Below are positions 13,414 to 18,847 of a DNA stretch of 20,523 nucleotides, piece by piece. Position numbers and translations under genes: made by a program. Numbering within the stretch: position 1 is the first letter of the stretch; each line of letters opens with the position of its first letter. Origin of the DNA: a virus; the IMG/VR virus record IMGVR_UViG_3300021962_000810, positions 1 to 20,523 of that record; one strand, 5' to 3'. The notes under the pieces are model-generated. The model made no database searches. It saw nothing but the letters and a program-made list of their open reading frames with translations, and was not told the origin of the DNA.

Positions 13414-15270
13414 ATGACAACGCTCCTCGAACGAGCGGCGCTTTGGCTCGCCAAGGTACCGCCAGCCATCTCCGGATCCGGAGGGCACTCGCAAACCTAC
13501 ACCGCCGCCGTTGGCCTAGTCCACGGCTTCGGCCTTTCAGACACCGACGCATTCGCGCTCCTGTCCGATTGGAACCGCTCATGCCAACCTCCATGGCAGG
13601 ACCGCGAACTCCTCCACAAGATCCGACAGGCCAATGAGAAGTCCCACTCCAAGCCCCGCGGCCACCTCGCCAATTCCTCAAGCACCGTGTCCATTGAGCC
13701 ATTGGACCTGACACGGGTCCGATTCAGCAGGCCAAAGCCCGTGGAGGCTACGCAGAAGGCCGAGGTGTCTACGGAGCCCTCCGCGCCATCAAACCCGCCC
13801 GCAGCCCCCATCCCGGCCTCGCACGATGCCTCGGAGTTCAAGCGGTTCCTCACATCCGCCTTCGCGCCCACCGAGGTGGTCTGCATCTGCGAGCAGGTCG
13901 AGGACGGTACCCCCATGACCAGCGGATCCTTCCTGCCCGTCGAGGATTGGATCGCCCGCTTCGATGACCCCGAGTCCATCCTCTTCCGACCCGATCGGAA
14001 TCAGGGCGTCTTCGTCCGCATCAACCCGTTCAAGCCCAACCTCTACAGCGGCTCCGACAACGATGTCATGGCCTACCGCCATGTCCTGGTGGAGTTCGAT
14101 CAGAAGCCCAAGGCCGAGCAGGAACAGCTCCTCCGCTCATCGGGCCTGCCCATCAGCGTCCTCATCGACTCCGGTGGCAAATCCATCCACGCATGGGTCC
14201 GGGTCGATGCACCCAATCGCAAGGAATGGGACGCCCGCAGGGATGCCATCTACGCGGCCATCCCCGATGTCGATCCCAAGAACAAGAACCCATCGCGCTT
14301 CTCCCGGCTCCCGGGCGCATGGCGGGGCGAAGAGAAGCAGAAGCTGTTGGCCAGCAACCTGGGCGCTCGCTCGTGGGAAGAATGGCTCACCGATCGGGAG
14401 ACCGATGATGACAAGGCCACCGTCGTCACGGTCAAAGACCTCATCAACTTCGATCCCGACAAAGATCCGGACAACCTCATCGGCAAACGGTGGCTTACCC
14501 GCGGATCCTCCATGATCATCTCCGGTGGCACCGGCATCGGAAAGTCATCCCTCATGATGCAGATCGTCATCCAGTGGGCCATGGGCAGAGACTTCTTCGG
14601 TGTTGCACCAGTGCGACCACTCCGCATCGGTATCGTGCAAGCAGAGAACGACAAGGGCGACCTCGCAGAAGCCTTCAGGGGCGTCATCAAGGGGCTCAAT
14701 ATGCCCACTTCCGATATCTACACCCTCCAGGAGAACCTCCACTTCAGGACCGAGGCCGTCCGCACCGGTGACGCGTTCCTCGCCTACGCCCGCCGGTTCA
14801 TCACCAGATCGAAGCTCGATGTCATCATCGGTGACCCGCTCTTCTCCTACTTCGGTGGCGATCTGTCGGACCAAGGCGAGGTCAGCGTGTTCCTACGGAA
14901 CAAGCTCCAGCCCATCCTCCACCAGACCAAGGTCGCTTGGATCTGGATGCACCACATCTCCAAAACCCAGCGCAAGGACGGCGAACCCATGACCACCATG
15001 GAGCTCGCCCACTCCGGGTTCGGATCCAGCGAACTCGCCAACTGGGCGCGAGAGATCGCCGTGTTGGTAGAAGTAGGCCAGTCGAAGCCCCGTCGGTTCC
15101 AACTGGCCTTCTGTAAGCGGGGATCAAGGCTGCCGTCTAATACCCTCAACCTTCAGCATTCTCCCAGTGAGATCGTATGGGAGCAGTGGAACCCGATGGT
15201 GATGACAGGGGCTCAACTGAAGGAACCGAGTGGTAGGAAGGGAGCTTATCCCAAAAGGCGGGGTCCTTAG
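13414..15270 (+). CDS. primase-helicase (AEP-like primase fused to RepA-type ATPase)
   Basis: A 618-residue replication protein. Residues ~1-75 match an N-terminal module common in phage and plasmid primases (PPAISGSGGHSQTY, LVHGFGLSDTDAFALL, then CQPPWQDREL). Residues ~190-310 look like an archaeo-eukaryotic primase core: HVLVEFD (223-229) and SGGKSIHAW (253-261), then NPSRFSRLPGAWR. The C-terminal half is a RecA-like ATPase of the RepA/AAA_25 kind, with Walker A SGGTGIGKSS (370-379), Walker B DVIIGDP (469-475) and WMHHISKTQRK. It would make primers and unwind DNA at the phage origin. The ATG follows CAGCAACGCAACGAC. The last ~40 codons overlap an antisense gene. It follows a 23-base gap after the preceding stop. 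Confidence 0.82.
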   Translation: MTTLLERAALWLAKVPPAISGSGGHSQTYTAAVGLVHGFGLSDTDAFALLSDWNRSCQPPWQDRELLHKIRQANEKSHSKPRGHLANSSSTVSIEPLDLTRVRFSRPKPVEATQKAEVSTEPSAPSNPPAAPIPASHDASEFKRFLTSAFAPTEVVCICEQVEDGTPMTSGSFLPVEDWIARFDDPESILFRPDRNQGVFVRINPFKPNLYSGSDNDVMAYRHVLVEFDQKPKAEQEQLLRSSGLPISVLIDSGGKSIHAWVRVDAPNRKEWDARRDAIYAAIPDVDPKNKNPSRFSRLPGAWRGEEKQKLLASNLGARSWEEWLTDRETDDDKATVVTVKDLINFDPDKDPDNLIGKRWLTRGSSMIISGGTGIGKSSLMMQIVIQWAMGRDFFGVAPVRPLRIGIVQAENDKGDLAEAFRGVIKGLNMPTSDIYTLQENLHFRTEAVRTGDAFLAYARRFITRSKLDVIIGDPLFSYFGGDLSDQGEVSVFLRNKLQPILHQTKVAWIWMHHISKTQRKDGEPMTTMELAHSGFGSSELANWAREIAVLVEVGQSKPRRFQLAFCKRGSRLPSNTLNLQHSPSEIVWEQWNPMVMTGAQLKEPSGRKGAYPKRRGP

Positions 15271-15784
15271 TCGCTTCCTGCAATTTGCGGAAGTTCTCTT
15301 CCTTTGCCCTCTCCACCAGCTCCTCAGGATCCACATCCGGGGAGCTTTTCTCTTCCTGAGCCTCAGCGTCTGAGTCGGCCACATCTCTGGAACCCTTCCG
15401 CCGACGCAACGTCCCGATCATCTGCCGCAGCTTACGGTCCTCAGACCTCAGCGAGGATATATCACGCTTCATCTCAGTGATCATTGCCAATAGCATTGAT
15501 ACCTTATCAACTTCCTCGGCAGGAACCCAATCACAACCACGCCACTGGCGATGGATTCGATCATATATCAATACGCCGCTCTTTATGTTACGCATCGAAT
15601 TGAACGAGCGGATCGCCTTACCGAGATCGCATCGGAGGTTGTCCATTATGTAGGCCAGAACCTCGGATCGGCTCGGGTCGATGTCGTGCCTCATCGGCGG
15701 CATCAGGCGGAACATGGCGCGGAGGGTGGAACCATTCTCTAGATAACTCATGGTAGAACCAACGTAGCTTCCATCAGGACGCAT
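15146..15784 (-). CDS. coiled-coil acidic protein, antisense overlap with primase-helicase 3' end
   Basis: A leftward 212-residue protein. The N-terminal ~85 residues are mixed (MRHDIDPSRSEVLAYIMDNL, then RCDLGKAIRSF), possibly a small helical domain. Residues ~92-125 form a coiled coil (VDKVSMLLAMITEMKRDISS, then LRSEDRKLRQMI), followed by a basic patch (RRRKGSR), an acidic linker and a Pro/Ser-rich tail. The composition is protein-like, and no rightward frame of similar quality covers 15271-15784. Its last 125 bases lie opposite the end of the primase-helicase gene. The start may be ATG 15784 or the ATG at 15751; neither has a clear Shine-Dalgarno site. The coiled coil and basic patch suggest a DNA- or partner-binding regulator. 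I recognise no family. Confidence 0.62.
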   Translation of the reverse strand: MRPDGSYVGSTMSYLENGSTLRAMFRLMPPMRHDIDPSRSEVLAYIMDNLRCDLGKAIRSFNSMRNIKSGVLIYDRIHRQWRGCDWVPAEEVDKVSMLLAMITEMKRDISSLRSEDRKLRQMIGTLRRRKGSRDVADSDAEAQEEKSSPDVDPEELVERAKEENFRKLQEATKDPAFWDKLPSYHSVPSVEPLSSPSGSTAPIRSHWENAEG

Positions 15785-15846
15785 GTCAAGGAAGCAGAAA
15801 TAAACCCTAATCGTGGCACCAGAATCTTATCCACCCCCCCCGCTAT

Positions 15847-15888
15847 CTCCCCTAAAAGGGAGTCTTAATACTCCCTTAAAAGGGAGTC
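15847..15888. repeat. alternating CTCCC/GGGAG repeats
   Basis: AAAAGGGAGTC occurs at 15854-15864 and again at 15878-15888, with the inverse ACTCCCTT (15870-15877) between them and CTCCC (15847-15851) ahead. The middle copy can pair with either flanking copy, giving two mutually exclusive hairpins of about 8 bp. Such an arrangement can act as a switch in RNA or as a protein-binding array. It lies between the start of the leftward coiled-coil gene and the large hairpin at 15901. Confidence 0.6.
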
Positions 15889-15900
15889 AAAAATAGCATC

Positions 15901-15952
15901 GCCGAGACGCTGCGGGGGCGTTTTAAGACGCCCCGCGCTCGGCGGCAATTTT
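15901..15952. terminator. large hairpin with T-runs, possible bidirectional terminator
   Basis: GCCGAG (15901-15906) pairs with CTCGGC (15938-15943). Inside it, GGGGCGT (15915-15921) pairs with ACGCCCC (15928-15934). On the + strand TTTTT follows at 15948-15952; on the - strand CTATTTTTG follows a few bases beyond the other end. It could stop the rightward transcript that reads on from the primase-helicase gene. It could also stop leftward read-through from the operon at 16.5-18.2 kb, keeping that operon separate from the coiled-coil gene. Confidence 0.55.
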
Positions 15953-16169
15953 TGAGAACCCCCGATTCCGGATTGCGAAACTTGGAAGCAGTGGATCCCG
16001 AGGGTAGGAGGTAGGGGTATCGGAGCACTGAAACCGGAATGGTTGGTCCGATGGATGGATATGGATGCCTCGCAATCGAGCGGAAAGGGGTCGCCAGTGC
16101 GTCGGAGGGGTTCTTCCGCATCAAATTGCGAAAGCGGGGTCTGCGGGGCTGGAAATCGAAGGGCCGAAA

Positions 16170-16280
16170 CCGCTCCATTCTGCCGCTCCATTCAACCCAT
16201 GGATGGTTGGCCCACTCGATCCCGCTCCACGATGAGGTATCGGGGCATTAGCATTTCTAATTTCCGAATTCCGAATTCCG
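16170..16280. repeat. short direct repeats (iteron-like) in the non-coding region
   Basis: CCGCTCCATTC occurs at 16170-16180 and 16183-16193, with a partial copy CCGCTCCA at 16222-16229. TGGTTGG appears twice, near 16040 and near 16204. The heptamer unit ATTCCGA/AATTCCG is tandemly repeated at 16261-16280. Repeats of this size and spacing can be initiator-binding iterons, but they may be unrelated low-complexity sequence. Confidence 0.5.
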
Positions 16281-16444
16281 TATGGCTTATGGAAGATTGG
16301 GGAATAGTGATAAATCGGGGGGGGGGCGGACGCGGGAGCTTGTGACATACGGTGGCGGGCGCTTGTGTTAAATCGGAGCCGTTGGACATTGGGTGTCCTA
16401 GGGGGGCTGGCGATCGGCAAGGAAGGAAGGGAGCGGATCCGGGC

Positions 16445-16474
16445 AAAGAAAAGCCCCTAGGGGGAACCTAGGGG
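16445..16474 (-). terminator. intrinsic terminator of the leftward operon
   Basis: CCCCTAGG (16454-16461), loop GGGAA and CCTAGGGG (16467-16474) form a perfect 8-bp stem. Read leftward it is followed by CTTTTCTTT (16453-16445), a good U-run. It starts 24 bases after the stop of the last leftward gene, where a terminator of that operon is expected. Confidence 0.75.
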
Positions 16475-16498
16475 GGCGAGAGGAGAATGGCCTGCTTG

Positions 16499-16591
16499 TC
16501 AGCCATTCCCGGCGAGGGCCGATAGGAACATGAGACCGACGAAGAAAGCGCCGAGGAGGAGGTAGCCAAGGGCACGAAAGAGGTCGGTCAT
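16499..16591 (-). CDS. 30-residue membrane microprotein
   Basis: A 93-base frame on the - strand, too short for usual gene calls. The ATG (16591-16589) overlaps the stop of the preceding leftward gene (ATGA). The product is a single hydrophobic helix (ALGYLLLGAFFVGLMFLSAL, residues 7-26) with a short MTDLFR head and a GNG tail. The operon terminator begins 24 bases after the stop. Coupling, position and the clean membrane pattern support it. A single-pass microprotein of this sort could modulate a membrane protein or act as a small inhibitor. Function is unknown and there is no homology that I recognise. Confidence 0.6.
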   Translation of the reverse strand: MTDLFRALGYLLLGAFFVGLMFLSALAGNG

Positions 16592-16782
16592 TCCAAAGCC
16601 TCGATTAAAAGCGAAAACTCCCGGAGGGTGTCGCTTGACGTATACTCGGGGCGAAGGGTGACAACCCTTCCTTCACGGAAGGATATCGTCGCCCCGTTGT
16701 TTCGCTTCGCGCCCCATGCATTAAACATACGGGAAAACTCCCGGGCGTGCTCCTCGAGTAGGAAAGTGTGGGTTGTTTTCAT
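16588..16782 (-). CDS. small hypothetical protein
   Basis: A 64-residue protein. I use the ATG at 16782, two bases after the stop of the upstream gene (TGATCATG); the same frame extends upstream but would overlap that gene. The product, KTTHTFLLEEHAREFSRMFN followed by a beta-like segment (ATISFREGRVVTLRP) and a C-terminal helix (TLREFSLLIEALE), looks like a small alpha-beta-alpha fold. Its first codons resemble those of the upstream gene (both ATGAAAAC, encoding MKTT). It shares a stop/start overlap with the downstream microprotein gene. No function is recognised. Confidence 0.6.
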   Translation of the reverse strand: MKTTHTFLLEEHAREFSRMFNAWGAKRNNGATISFREGRVVTLRPEYTSSDTLREFSLLIEALE

Positions 16783-16784
16783 GA

Positions 16785-17018
16785 TCAGATCATGCCAAGG
16801 GCGATCAGAAGTGAAGGGCACCCATGGGAGCAGCGCCCGTCGGGTTCGACAATGCAACCCTCAGTGCAGCACGCAGGACTTGTACCCTCGAACATAGCAT
16901 GGCGGGCGTATTCAAAAGCGCCGTCTTCCGACGGCTCCCAACCCTCGTTTTCAAGCGCTTCCATGGCGCTGATTCGGTACGGGTTGCGGGTTGCGGTAGG
17001 GACTTGTGTGGTTTTCAT
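16785..17018 (-). CDS. small Cys-rich conserved phage protein
   Basis: A 77-residue protein starting at ATG 17018 (leader CCCATTCAAAAC). Residues 1-45 are polar with a helix (YRISAMEALENEGWEPSEDG). The end holds ACCTEGCIVEPDGRCSHGCP, with Cys at 50, 51, 55, 63 and 67, followed by SLLIALGMI. I recognise the C-terminal pattern (CCxEGCxVEPDGxCxHGxPSxL) from small phage and bacterial hypothetical proteins, with no assigned function. The cysteines probably bind zinc. It is one of two Cys-rich proteins in this operon. A longer frame to 17078 exists but lacks support. Confidence 0.65.
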   Translation of the reverse strand: MKTTQVPTATRNPYRISAMEALENEGWEPSEDGAFEYARHAMFEGTSPACCTEGCIVEPDGRCSHGCPSLLIALGMI

Positions 17019-17079
17019 GTTTTGAATGGGCTTCAATTGCCCGCACAACCCACGGTTACCCATGGGCTGGCCGGGCAAT

Positions 17080-17790
17080 TCAAGCGATCAAAGCGGGCAT
17101 ATCAATGAAATGCCGGGCTCCGGTCCCGTGAACGGGAATGTGGATTGAGCGCTGGCCAGTCCTAGCGCCCGCGCAGGCGAGACACTCCGAACATGGGGTT
17201 CCGACCCGATCGGAGGCGCAAAGAGTCTCGATCGAGTGGTGATCGAGGTCTGGTGTCACACGGAAGGTTGACCAGCCCATGCTGCGGGCAATGAGGAGTT
17301 CGGCCGCAGTGTCCACACTGGCCATTAATAGTTGCTTCCAACCCTGCAGACTAGGCTTGCGCCATTGGTGCGTATAGCCTGTCCACCCAGATGAAGCGCC
17401 GGCGATCGCGAGGGCGAGGCTAAGAGGGAGATGCGTGGGGTCGCCATAGGCTCCGAAGCGGACCCGTCGGCCGGTGAAACACTCGAGAGAGCGCAAGGGA
17501 GAGTATCGGCCCGCTTTCCACGCCTTCCAAATCCCTTGGGGGGCTTGGCCAGGATTTACGTAGCATGATCGGCCTACTCCGAAGCGACCGTTTTCTTCGT
17601 GCCCGCGATGCATGCAATTGCCGCAGATTAATCTGTCAAGTCCCGTGCGTATCGCTTCGGTAGGGGAAACGGATTTCACTAGGATCCACACTTGGATCAT
17701 GTCGCCGGTCTTCCGATTGTCGGAAGGGGACTCGAAGCCCGTCGCAATGATCACACGATGCTGGTCTTCGTGGATAATGAAACCGTTCAC
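17080..17790 (-). CDS. conserved phage protein with CxxC motifs, unknown function
   Basis: A 236-residue protein, the largest of the leftward operon. I recognise it as an unnamed family found in many phages. Its ordered motifs are GDMIQVWIL (29-37), CGNCMHRG (Cys56, Cys59), SCYVNPGQAPQGIWKAW (Cys76), RFGAYGDP (111-118), GWTGYTHQW (135-143), MASVD (156-160), GWSTFRV (172-178), and Cys191 with CSECLAC (200-206) before HIPVHG. Seven cysteines in conserved positions suggest two metal sites or an Fe-S cluster. The GDP and HQW segments recall a TIM-barrel enzyme (inference). The GTG start at 17790 overlaps the preceding stop (GTGA) and has GGAGGT 5 bases upstream. Confidence 0.72.
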   Translation of the reverse strand: MNGFIIHEDQHRVIIATGFESPSDNRKTGDMIQVWILVKSVSPTEAIRTGLDRLICGNCMHRGHEENGRFGVGRSCYVNPGQAPQGIWKAWKAGRYSPLRSLECFTGRRVRFGAYGDPTHLPLSLALAIAGASSGWTGYTHQWRKPSLQGWKQLLMASVDTAAELLIARSMGWSTFRVTPDLDHHSIETLCASDRVGTPCSECLACAGARTGQRSIHIPVHGTGARHFIDMPALIA

Positions 17791-17981
17791 TGGAGACCTC
17801 CTTCGGCAATGGGGGCGATCGATCGAAGCAAGGCGCTAGGAACGGGCCGATCGGTGTCAACGTATCGGGCATGCGACTTATACTTGTGGCCTCCGGATTG
17901 CAGTGATCTCCCATAGCCCGTCCAAGTCAGGCGGACCCGTCGCCCGTTGACCTCTGCAATGACACCCTCAAAGGAGAACAT
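17787..17981 (-). CDS. small beta-rich hypothetical protein (start uncertain)
   Basis: From ATG 17981 the product is 64 residues: MFSFEGVIAEVNGRRVRLTW followed by TGYGRSLQSGGHKYKSH and a polar end. It looks like two or three beta strands and a basic loop. Three in-frame GTG codons upstream (first near 18041) would add a Cys-containing segment (CTRRYGHCYVHAC), so the true start may be earlier. The ATG has no Shine-Dalgarno site. Its stop overlaps the GTG of the 236-residue gene, which supports it as part of the operon. No function is recognised. Confidence 0.55.
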   Translation of the reverse strand: MFSFEGVIAEVNGRRVRLTWTGYGRSLQSGGHKYKSHARYVDTDRPVPSALLRSIAPIAEGGLQ

Positions 17982-18076
17982 GGATTGGCGCACACAAGCG
18001 TGCACGTAGCAGTGCCCGTATCGGCGGGTGCATTGCACGTAGGCGATCAGGTTTGGCAGGTAGTGTTCGGGAGGGT

Positions 18077-18190
18077 TCAAAGGGAACCTCCGATCCAAAG
18101 GGATTGCTCCCGGAGCCCGTTGACGATGACGATTGAGATGATCGCGAGCCAAAAGAGGGTCGCGAGAATGCGTTTTGCGCGTGGTTTCAT
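18077..18190 (-). CDS. 37-residue single-span membrane protein, first gene of leftward operon
   Basis: From ATG 18190 the product starts with a basic head (MKPRAKR), then a hydrophobic helix (ILATLFWLAIISIVIVNGL, residues 8-26), then a short polar tail. The basic N-terminus predicts the head inside the cell. It lies 11 bases left of a perfect dyad and ~37 bases left of a good leftward -10/-35 pair, so it is the promoter-proximal gene of the operon. Together with the 30-residue protein at the end of the operon it brackets four soluble proteins. Function is unknown. Confidence 0.6.
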   Translation of the reverse strand: MKPRAKRILATLFWLAIISIVIVNGLREQSLWIGGSL

Positions 18191-18200
18191 GATTTGAAAG

Positions 18201-18217
18201 GAACCGACTATCGGTTC
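18201..18217. promoter_or_regulatory. operator-like dyad downstream of the leftward promoter
   Basis: GAACCGACTATCGGTTC is a perfect 7-bp inverted repeat with a 3-base centre. It lies just after the predicted leftward transcription start (about 18220) and before the ATG at 18190, the usual place for a repressor site. The binding protein is not known. Confidence 0.55.
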
Positions 18218-18226
18218 ACGGGAGAG

Positions 18227-18255
18227 AGAATCGCAAAGGATCGCACACTTGTCAA
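18227..18255 (-). promoter_or_regulatory. sigma-70-type promoter for the leftward operon
   Basis: On the - strand, TTGACA (18255-18250) is a perfect -35, followed after 17 bases by GATTCT (18232-18227), a partial -10 (3 of 6). Transcription would begin near 18220, run through the dyad at 18201-18217 and reach ATG 18190. On the + strand the same bases read TTGTCA (18249-18254), which could also serve as a weak rightward -35 with TATTTC at 18270-18275. Confidence 0.55.
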
Positions 18256-18283
18256 TACTCACGCACAAATATTTCAGGGTGGT

Positions 18284-18304
18284 TCACTTTGTGGGGCAAA
18301 GTGA
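18284..18304. promoter_or_regulatory. operator-like dyad before the terminase genes
   Basis: TCACTTTG (18284-18291), five bases, then CAAAGTGA (18297-18304) form a perfect 8-bp inverted repeat ending 4 bases before the ATG at 18309. It would block transcription or translation initiation of the small terminase gene if bound or folded. The sequence GGTTCAC occurs beside both this dyad and the leftward one. Confidence 0.55.
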
Positions 18305-18308
18305 GGGC

Positions 18309-18770
18309 ATGGGTAGGAAGGAGAATAAGGAAGCGAAAGAGACGGAAAGCGCCGTCCAGGTTGTGGAGGGGAAAACACCTTCGATTCGTCCCTCCGGTTA
18401 CGTCAAAAAAAATGGTCCCGATCCCAAGACGGTCTCCGCTTCCGACTGGGCCCGCGTCTTGGATGCCGCTTCCTTGGGGCTTCCGCTTGAAAGGCTATGG
18501 GCTCTTTCAGGAATGAGTGACAAGACGTTCACCAAGTACCTTTCCCGCTTCCCGGAGAAAGCGAAGGAGATCGAAGGAGCCCGGTCTCGGGGCGAGTATG
18601 ACCTCACCTCCGTCGTTCGATCCTGCGGACCAGGTTGGCAAGGAAGCGCTTGGCTACTGGAGCGAACCCGAGGCTACGTAGCAAGAGCTCAACTCGAACA
18701 CACTGGTAAGGGAGGGAAGGAACTCTCAGTATCCGGAGCCCTACTCGGAGCATTCGGAGGAGGGAAATAG
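18309..18770 (+). CDS. terS: terminase small subunit (DNA recognition)
   Basis: A 153-residue protein immediately before the large terminase gene. I start it at ATG 18309; a TTG at 18249 in frame would run through the operator region. Residues ~55-85 form a helix-turn-helix (LGLPLERLWALSGMSDKTFT, then KYLSRFPEKAKE), typical of small terminases that bind the packaging site. The central helices (ARSRGEYDLTSVVRSCGPGW) and a segment ending WLLERTRGYVARAQLEH fit the oligomerising part. The C-terminus is Gly-rich. It forms a ring that recognises phage DNA and regulates the motor. The assignment rests on the HTH, position and general pattern. Confidence 0.75.
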   Translation: MGRKENKEAKETESAVQVVEGKTPSIRPSGYVKKNGPDPKTVSASDWARVLDAASLGLPLERLWALSGMSDKTFTKYLSRFPEKAKEIEGARSRGEYDLTSVVRSCGPGWQGSAWLLERTRGYVARAQLEHTGKGGKELSVSGALLGAFGGGK

Positions 18771-18776
18771 CACCAC

Positions 18777-18847
18777 GGGGGGGGGCGACCCCCAAGAGGG
18801 GGGTGGGTGTTACCTGTATACCCCCTCCCCCTACCGCCACCAATTTT
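18777..18847 (+). other. G/C-run leader before the large terminase gene
   Basis: The gap has nine G (18777-18785), five C (18789-18793), AGGGGGGT (18797-18804) and ACCCCCT (18820-18826), then CCCC and an A/C-rich stretch (CTACCGCCACCAATTTT) to the ATG. It can fold into GC-only hairpins or a G-quadruplex. No Shine-Dalgarno site is seen. Such runs also invite sequencing error, so length should be confirmed. Confidence 0.4.

Larger units (their letters stand above)
15785..16498. other. ~700-base non-coding region, candidate replication origin
   Basis: No frame here looks coding: the predicted products are Pro/Ser/Arg-rich and read as low-complexity translations. The region holds a DnaA-box-like TTATCCACC at 15827-15835 (8 of 9 bases of TTATCCACA), a run of eight C, alternating GGGAG/CTCCC repeats, a large hairpin, short direct repeats, and a run of ten G at 16317-16326. 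The + strand is C-rich over the genes to the left (14 G to 22 C at 14881-14940) and G-rich to the right (22 G to 8 C at 19861-19920). The sign change falls at about this region. Origin function is inferred from these signs together. Confidence 0.45.

Noticed and set aside
16121-16446. Leftward open frames in the non-coding region
   Set aside because: Products are Pro/Ser/Arg-rich and include translations of the AATTCCG repeats; there is no coupling, ribosome site or protein-like pattern.
18249-18308. Longer N-terminus of the small terminase from TTG 18249
   Set aside because: It would translate the operator-like dyad and the divergent -35 region; ATG 18309 gives a normal polar start.
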